A DNA stretch of 37,592 nt. Origin: Candidatus Iainarchaeum sp. (GTDB lineage Archaea; Iainarchaeota; Iainarchaeia; Iainarchaeales; GCA-2688035). Shown piece after piece: positions 32,627-37,592 of the stretch (positions are counted from its first letter, which is position 1; every line of letters begins with the position of its first letter). A program made the translations under genes and the position numbers. The notes below the pieces were generated by a model. That model did not search any database. It was not told the origin of the DNA and saw only the letters and a program-made list of their open reading frames with translations. The stretch covers positions 1-37,592 of the forward strand of contig JAFCCL010000011.1 of assembly GCA_017610205.1 (NCBI GenBank), written 5' to 3'.

Positions 32627-32955
32627 TTTTTTTATTTTTTTGCAAGTTTTTTAATTAAACCAAAACTTGTTATGTATAAGTCAACCTGTTTTTTTTTGTG
32701 TGAATTTTTTGTGTGAATTTTTTTGTAATTTGTAAATTTTTTTCTATATGATTTTTTTTTTGGAAGTGGCGGCAAGGCGTTTTTTTTTGTTTTTTGTAAT
32801 TTTGTTTTTTGTAATTTTTTTGGTAATGTGTGAATTTTTTTTGTAATTTTTGTTTGGTTTTTTCCCTTTTTTTATTTTTTTGTAATTTTTTTATGATTTT
32901 TGTAATTTTTTCTTTTTTGTGCGTGTTTTTATTTCTTTTGCTTTTAATTTTCTTT
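32627..32955 (+). other. Long T-rich low-complexity intergenic tract
   Basis: About 300 bp of almost pure T with scattered G and A on the plus strand. TTTTTGTAATTT-type units occur about six times and TGTGTGAATTTTTT about three times. Frames in it are Phe-rich (plus) or Lys-rich (minus) and look like by-products of composition. It may be a chain of poly-U termination signals after the highly expressed S-layer gene, or a replication-slippage product. The short GC-richer island GGAAGTGGCGGCAAGGCG (32761-32778) interrupts it. Confidence 0.7.
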
Positions 32956-33561
32956 ATGAACAAACGTTTTGTTTTGCCTTTGGCAGTTGTTGTTGTAACC
33001 CTTGTTGTGGCAATTGCAATTTTTGCATTTGTGCCTTTTCAAAAAGCTCTTTTGGTTGAAGATGTTCTTATAATCTCTGAAGGAAACCCTTTTGAAATTT
33101 TTCCGGAATTTGCAGAAAACAATGTTTTTCTTATAAGCCCTCAGATGAATGAAAAGGCAAAGAGTGTTGACCATGCAATTTTCAATGGAACTGCCTTGTT
33201 TTTACAGGTGCTTGAGGGAAATGGTCGTAATACTGTTCAAGTTCTTAGGATTTATGATTCTGAAGAAAATTTTGTATACTGCCTTACTAATTTAGGCGAT
33301 GTTACAGTTTCCGAAGAGCTTTCACCGGAAGAATGTTTGGAATACCTTTCCTCTGAAAATGGTGCAATAGTACTTATTGAATCTCCTGACAAAACTCTGT
33401 CAAAACCAGTTATTGAAATAAGTGCAAACAAGCTTGTTGTAAGACCAAAAACAAATGATGACATTGGTGATACCAGTTTTCTTGCTCTGAGAATAATGTT
33501 TACAAACAGCGAAGAAATTATAGCTGGAGCAAACACTATTTTGAGCAACTTTACTGGCTAA
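32956..33561 (+). CDS. Membrane-anchored extracytoplasmic protein of unknown function
   Basis: I do not recognise this 201-residue protein. MNKRFVLPLAVVVVTLVVA begins an N-terminal hydrophobic segment (about 5-28) that would act as an uncleaved anchor or signal. The rest is an acidic, mixed alpha-beta domain with two Cys (CLTNL and EECLEYL) that could pair outside the cell. Candidate domain blocks are DVLIISEGNPFEIFPEF and VVRPKTNDDIGDTSFLALR. The start at 32956 leaves out a Phe-rich upstream extension encoded by the T-rich tract. It lies between the S-layer gene and a large membrane protein, suggesting an envelope role. Confidence 0.7.
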   Translation: MNKRFVLPLAVVVVTLVVAIAIFAFVPFQKALLVEDVLIISEGNPFEIFPEFAENNVFLISPQMNEKAKSVDHAIFNGTALFLQVLEGNGRNTVQVLRIYDSEENFVYCLTNLGDVTVSEELSPEECLEYLSSENGAIVLIESPDKTLSKPVIEISANKLVVRPKTNDDIGDTSFLALRIMFTNSEEIIAGANTILSNFTG

Positions 33562-33630
33562 AGATGTCAATTTTAGCCATTAAAGGGTGATTTTTATGCT
33601 TTTTTTGCTAAAATGTTGTTTTGAAAGCCG

Positions 33631-33648
33631 TTCTGTTTTAATAAAAAC
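33631..33648. terminator. Hairpin in the gap before the GT-C-like gene
   Basis: CTGTTTT and AAAACAG flank a short AT loop. The gap 33562-33755 also has TTTTAGC (about 33571) with GCTAAAA (about 33607), a TTTAAA box at 33706-33711 and GGGGGAGAT shortly before the next start. No gene is visible in the gap. Confidence 0.45.
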
Positions 33649-33755
33649 AGCTGAATTGCCGCGTTGAAAAGGTTTTTTTTAAGGGTTTTTTTTGGGGGAT
33701 TACCTTTAAATTACTGTTTCAGCCTTTTAATTTACAGGGGGAGATAGCTTTTTTT

Positions 33756-36077
33756 ATGAGTCTTAAAATTCGTCAGATTCCTGTTGCAGCCTGCATTCTT
33801 TTTGCAACAGTTCTTATTGCAGCATTGCTTGTTCCTGCATGGAGTTCTTTTCCAATAATTGCTTTTTCAAGCACAAGCGTTTTTTTGGAAGAATACAATT
33901 CAAAGGCCTACAATGGAGAAGAAGCTTGTGTAAAGATGAATTTTCATGTGCCTGAAAACATTCTTGCTGAAACAGTTGTTTTGAGAATTTTTAGTGAAAA
34001 TGTTCCATTATTTTTTGAGGAATTTGATGCTGTTGGAAAGGACTTTAAAAAAACAGTTTGTTTTTCAACAGATGCTTTGTCAACAGGTGACAACAGGATT
34101 GAAGTGCTTGCATTTGGTAAAAATCTTTTTTTCCACCTTGAAAAAATCAACGGGGTAAAGCCTTTTGCAAAAGATACCTTGCTTGAAAATGTTTTGTTAG
34201 AGGATGGTGCTGTAAATTTTTCTGTAAAAAATTTTGATACTGGGTTTGTTAGGCCTGTTGAAATAATGGTTAATGGCAAGCTTGATCACACGGTTTATCC
34301 TGTAGAGGAAGACCAGTTTTTTTCAGAAAAAATAAAAATGGATCCGGGTCAAAATACTGTGAGTCTTTCTTTTGGAGGAAAAACGCTGGAAAAAAGTTTT
34401 GAAAAACAGGCAAGCCCTTCAATTCCTTTTCCTCTGGGGCTTGCATTGATTGTTTTTGCATTGATTGTTTTTGCCTGTTGTCTTTCTCCTGAACGTGGTT
34501 TTTTTGAAAAGGCTGCATTAGGCATGGCAATTTCTTTTGCGCTAATAATAGTGCTTGTTTTTTCACTAAACTATCTTGACATCCTAAGCTTTTATTCTGT
34601 GGCAGGATTCTTTATTGCAATAGTCTTTGCAGTGCTTTTACTTTTTAGAAAAAATGTCAAAAAAGAGATTTTGAAAAAAATGAATGTCAAAATCACTCCT
34701 TTAATTGCAGTGGCAATAGCCCTTTTCCTTATTGTTCCGGTTGTCTTTCACGTATTTTCATTTACTGATGTAACTTATTGGAACAAGTTTTATGAACGGC
34801 AGTCTGCAATGATAATTGTACAAGAATCAATTCCTGTTTGGGACGAACTTGCATATCTTGGAAGAACCTATTCATTTGCGCCTGGTTATTTCCTAATGGA
34901 ATCAGGAATTGGCTGGATTACAGGGCTTGAAGGCCAGGAAATTTATGTTGCAATGCTTGTCTTGTCCAATGCATTCCTATTTGTTTCACTGTTTTTTCTG
35001 GGAAAAACCCTCAGGCTTGAAAACAATCGCATTGCCTTGTTTTCCTTGCTTGCAGCAATGAGTGGATTTTTACTTTCGGCTATGTGTTACTCTCCAAGGC
35101 ATGTGTTTTCCTTTTCATTTTTCATCATTGCGCTTGCATTGCTTTGCAGCCAAAGAAAGACTGTTGTTGCAGGTTTTTTCCTTGCAATAGCTGCTTTTGT
35201 TCAATTTCCCCTTATAATATTTTTCCCGCTGTTTTATGCAATTATTACGAAAAAGGTTGAGTGGAGTAGACTGGCTAAAACATTTGGGTTTGCGTTGGTT
35301 TTTACTTTAATTTTAATGGTTCCAAACCTTTTGCTTTATGGCCTTCCATTCCAGGCAAGCCCTGAAGAGTGGGGTTATCTCATAGATTACAGTGCCTATT
35401 ACTGGTTTATTGACATTGTTGCAATTCTTGTATTTTTCTTATTCTTCACTTTTATTGATATTGTAAAAAGAAGGGCTTGTACCGATTTTTACTCAAAAAA
35501 ACTTCTTGCAGGTTTTGTGCTTGGTACCCTAATACAGCTTTTTGTTATTTACAGGTGGAATATTCTGACAACAACAACCCTTGCATTGCTTATTGCTGTT
35601 GCATTTCCAAAGGGATGTTTCAAAACTCCTTTTGTTGAAAAACTTACTGCAGTTCTTATGATTGTGGCGTTTGCATTTCTTTTGTTTGGCATGTCCTACC
35701 TTAATGTCCACGAGATTGTTACAACTCCTGTTTCGTTTATTGAGCAGAGGACTAGTACGGATTCAAGAGTACTTGCAGATCCAATGTTTGGTCATGACAT
35801 AACCTCTGTTGCTGAACGTCCTGCGTTGGCAGATTTAAGGGTTGAATATGCTGATGAGGAAAAGCTTTTGGATGCATACAAATTCCTTGAAACAAAAGAT
35901 TATTCCGTTCTTGAAAAATATGGGATTACCCATGTCTTTAATCAGGTTGATTATATTCACCGGCAGGCGATTGGAGGCAAGCCAAAATATGGTATAATAG
36001 AATTTTACCCTCTTGACAAGGTTTACAGCAATGGATTTATATTTGTGCACCGGGTAATGCCTGGTGAAAAGAAGTGA
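33756..36077 (+). CDS. Large GT-C-like membrane protein with an N-terminal extracytoplasmic domain
   Basis: This 773-residue protein has a first membrane helix (about 10-30), an extracytoplasmic beta-rich domain (about 35-220, with two Cys), then 12 or so helices (about 222-640). A final soluble part contains DPMFGHDITSVAERPALADLRV and YGITHVFNQ. Helices with short loops and a C-terminal domain that follows the pattern of lipid-linked sugar transferases suggest the GT-C fold (ArnT, PMT or STT3-like), and WDELAYLGRTYSFAPGYF may form part of the catalytic loop. The S-layer has many glycosylation sites, so protein glycosylation is a plausible job. No DxD signature is certain, so the enzymatic call is inference. 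The start is uncertain within a few codons. Confidence 0.65.
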   Translation: MSLKIRQIPVAACILFATVLIAALLVPAWSSFPIIAFSSTSVFLEEYNSKAYNGEEACVKMNFHVPENILAETVVLRIFSENVPLFFEEFDAVGKDFKKTVCFSTDALSTGDNRIEVLAFGKNLFFHLEKINGVKPFAKDTLLENVLLEDGAVNFSVKNFDTGFVRPVEIMVNGKLDHTVYPVEEDQFFSEKIKMDPGQNTVSLSFGGKTLEKSFEKQASPSIPFPLGLALIVFALIVFACCLSPERGFFEKAALGMAISFALIIVLVFSLNYLDILSFYSVAGFFIAIVFAVLLLFRKNVKKEILKKMNVKITPLIAVAIALFLIVPVVFHVFSFTDVTYWNKFYERQSAMIIVQESIPVWDELAYLGRTYSFAPGYFLMESGIGWITGLEGQEIYVAMLVLSNAFLFVSLFFLGKTLRLENNRIALFSLLAAMSGFLLSAMCYSPRHVFSFSFFIIALALLCSQRKTVVAGFFLAIAAFVQFPLIIFFPLFYAIITKKVEWSRLAKTFGFALVFTLILMVPNLLLYGLPFQASPEEWGYLIDYSAYYWFIDIVAILVFFLFFTFIDIVKRRACTDFYSKKLLAGFVLGTLIQLFVIYRWNILTTTTLALLIAVAFPKGCFKTPFVEKLTAVLMIVAFAFLLFGMSYLNVHEIVTTPVSFIEQRTSTDSRVLADPMFGHDITSVAERPALADLRVEYADEEKLLDAYKFLETKDYSVLEKYGITHVFNQVDYIHRQAIGGKPKYGIIEFYPLDKVYSNGFIFVHRVMPGEKK

Positions 36078-36091
36078 ACTACCTCCAGTTA

Positions 36092-37258
36092 TCACACTAG
36101 GGCTTCCTGTTTCATTGACAATGCTTGCTTCGGGCTTATGCCGTCAGTAGTGGCTTCATCTCCAACAGGCTTATATTTGGGCAGGTCCTGCCCTATCTCT
36201 CCTATGGAAAGTATATTCCTTGCAGCATTTATATCTCTATCTATTTCCAGACCACAGTGTGAGCATTTGTGTGTTCTCACTGCTAGTGTTTTTCTGACAA
36301 TCTCTCCGCACCCGCTGCATTTTTGGCTTGTGTTTTTTGGGTTCACTTTCACCACTTTTCCGCCAGCACTTTCAGCCTTGAAGGAAAGTTTGTTTGTGAA
36401 ACCATTCCAAGAAACATCTGTTATTGCCTTTGCAAGATAGTGATTTTTTACCATACCTTTTACATTCAAATTCTCTAGGTATATTGTCCCGTATTTTTCA
36501 AGGAGTTTTCTGCATAGTTTCCAGCTAAAATCGTTTCTGGTGTTTGCTATTTGTTCATCTATTCTTGCTAGCTTGGTCCTCACCTTGTTTCTGTTATTGC
36601 CCCTCTTTTTTGTCTTGCTAAACAACTTTGCCAATTTTTTCCTCTGATTTGACAACTGCTTCATTGGTTTTGGATGGTCAAAGAACTCGCCTTTGCTTGT
36701 GGCAATAAAGTGATTTAAGCCCAAGTCTATGCCAACTTTGCCGTTACCAATTGTTATTCTTTCTTTAGGCACATTATCACAGGAAACTGTGACGAAGTAT
36801 TTTCCACTTTTTGCTTTTTTGATTGTTATTGTTTTTGGCGTTCCTTGTATTGCCCTATGGTATTTCACATTCAGCCCGCCGATTTTTGGAAAATAAGTTT
36901 TCTTGCCTATGTTACTTGGATTGGTTATTTGTGGAAGCGTAATGCTGTTATAAGTCCCGTATTTCTTGAATCTTGGAAAGCCCTTTTTTCTTTCGCGCCT
37001 CTTAATTCTTGCAAAAAAGTTTTTGTAAGCCTTGTCAATCCTATCAGCCACATTCTGGCTGACTTGCGAATGCATTTCCCTGTTTCCTTTTACCTGCCTA
37101 TACAGGTCTTTTCTTGACAGGCTAACACCCTTATTTTTATAAGCATCTTTTTTCAGGGCAAGCAGTTTGTTGTATAACAGCCTGCCTTTTTCTATTTGCA
37201 GGTCTATTTTATTCGCCTGTTTTTTTGTTGGATGAATCCTGTATTTATAGGCTTTCAT
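36092..37258 (-). CDS. tnpB: TnpB-type RNA-guided nuclease (IS200/IS605 family)
   Basis: TnpB proteins are transposon-encoded nucleases guided by an RNA made from the element's right end, ancestors of Cas12. This 388-residue copy is intact. RuvC residues are present: Asp178 in VGIDLGLNHF, Glu262 in IYLENLNV and the Asp of DRDINAARNI (about 340-342). The zinc finger CSGCG...CSHCG lies between. Start: ATG 37258 (MKAYKYRIHPTKKQ, the family's normal opening); a longer in-frame start at 37324 adds an unrelated 22 residues. No tnpA is in the window, so it is a TnpB-only element that would need a helper to move. It lies 14 bp after the GT-C-like stop in the opposite direction. Confidence 0.93.
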   Translation of the reverse strand: MKAYKYRIHPTKKQANKIDLQIEKGRLLYNKLLALKKDAYKNKGVSLSRKDLYRQVKGNREMHSQVSQNVADRIDKAYKNFFARIKRRERKKGFPRFKKYGTYNSITLPQITNPSNIGKKTYFPKIGGLNVKYHRAIQGTPKTITIKKAKSGKYFVTVSCDNVPKERITIGNGKVGIDLGLNHFIATSKGEFFDHPKPMKQLSNQRKKLAKLFSKTKKRGNNRNKVRTKLARIDEQIANTRNDFSWKLCRKLLEKYGTIYLENLNVKGMVKNHYLAKAITDVSWNGFTNKLSFKAESAGGKVVKVNPKNTSQKCSGCGEIVRKTLAVRTHKCSHCGLEIDRDINAARNILSIGEIGQDLPKYKPVGDEATTDGISPKQALSMKQEALV

Positions 37259-37478
37259 TTTCCTAACGCTTCGCAGAAATTTGAGAACTATTACAATTTT
37301 ACTATTTTTTCCTTTTAAAGGCACTGAAAGAGAGTGAGTTTCCGGTAAAAATTACTCCACAGAGATTTCCACTGAAACCGAGTTTACTCTTATCTGTCCA
37401 ATAAAAGGAGTTGGTTTTCTCTCGCACACACTGAACATATCCCCTTTCACCTTGCTTTTCGGAAGAGAACTCCTCGAC
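37259..37478. other. Non-coding region between tnpB and the right terminal repeat
   Basis: No gene is visible. It should contain the tnpB promoter and the element's left end. On the minus strand TTTTACCGGAAAC (37338-37350) is followed by a leader to tnpB. Short self-complementary stretches around 37380-37470 could be the hairpin of the IS end, but I cannot place the exact boundary. Confidence 0.4.
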
Positions 37479-37592
37479 GGCTTTGGGACAAAAGTCTTAG
37501 ATAGCGTTGAGTATGGGGATGAATATCTCTATGTTTTTTGTGTGGTGTAGATAGTTGAGTTGTTTTATGTTGTGGTTGATTCCTCGTAGGAA
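37479..37592. repeat. Right copy of 114-bp terminal inverted repeat
   Basis: Exact reverse complement of 1-114. It starts GGCTTTGGGACAAAAGTC and continues with the minus-strand end of the repeated gene. Confidence 0.85.
37497..37592 (-). CDS. C-terminal fragment of the repeated, probably transposase, gene (partial)
   Basis: This encodes the same 31 residues as 1-96, on the minus strand, running in from the right edge and ending in TAA at 37497-37499. It is the second copy of the IS-like gene, in inverted orientation to the first. Confidence 0.5.
   Translation of the reverse strand, partial: FLRGINHNIKQLNYLHHTKNIEIFIPILNAI

Noticed and set aside
32670..32963. Lys-rich minus-strand open frame in the T-rich tract
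   Set aside because: It mirrors low-complexity T-rich DNA, has no domain-like features and overlaps the terminator region.
1..37592. Linear plasmid or virus with terminal inverted repeats
   Set aside because: The cargo is single-copy chromosomal housekeeping genes, and the repeats encode the tail of a gene that runs off both edges, which fits IS copies better.

Overview
The window looks archaeal. It holds archaeal replication genes (both primase subunits, a GINS subunit, two PCNA paralogues), aIF2-alpha, ribosomal protein S27e, the RNA polymerase subunit Rpo11/RpoL, exosome Csl4, membrane-anchored LonB, a class III (QxSxEYL) pilin-type signal and an S-layer protein. The DNA is AT-rich. Many starts lie 27-35 bp downstream of a TTTAAA or TTTATATA box, so their transcripts would be leaderless or nearly so. 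Others have GGTGA-type Shine-Dalgarno sites that match an archaeal 16S tail. I see no tRNA, rRNA or CRISPR array. The mix would suit a DPANN-type or euryarchaeal genome, and a Diapherotrites-like lineage is my guess only.

Layout: (1) 1-114 and 37479-37592 are exact inverted copies of one 114-bp sequence that encodes the same 31-residue C-terminal peptide. They look like the inner ends of two inverted insertion-sequence copies, which is probably why the assembly stops there. (2) 119-2079: a secreted cysteine-rich repeat protein, then RNase Z on the minus strand. (3) 2189-8967: lonB is split at an intein. The first half ends with the intein's N-terminal splicing domain. The second half starts about 4.3 kb later with the C-terminal splicing segment, on its own ATG and its own TATA box. 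Between them lie a decayed LAGLIDADG endonuclease, a reverse-strand cassette (DUF4143 ATPase, PanD-like protein without its self-processing serine, broken YkgJ-type protein) driven by a promoter between two palindromic operators, a WYL-domain protein and an unknown small protein. The two halves together would make a complete protease if they trans-splice. (4) 8968-14583: DUF373, SPFH/stomatin, SpoIIM-like, Csl4, RpoL, DUF99 and signal peptidase. (5) 14619-19912: a histidine-kinase-like protein, PCNA 1, OPT transporter, potassium channel, PCNA 2 and a membrane protein. (6) 20004-24611: an overlapping information-processing operon, priL-priS-gins51-rps27e-aif2a-PAC2. (7) 24612-29166: endonuclease Q-like protein, AmrS radical SAM enzyme, pilin-LamG protein, BofA-like protein and a winged-helix protein. 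(8) 29172-36077: the S-layer gene with an elaborate leader and a long T-rich downstream tract, an anchored extracytoplasmic protein and a large GT-C-like membrane protein. (9) 36092-37258: a TnpB nuclease gene inserted just after the GT-C stop codon.

The most notable candidate is the split-intein lonB and the cassette that sits inside the intein. Both protease halves and both splicing ends keep their key residues while the endonuclease between them is broken. That is the pattern expected if selection maintains trans-splicing.
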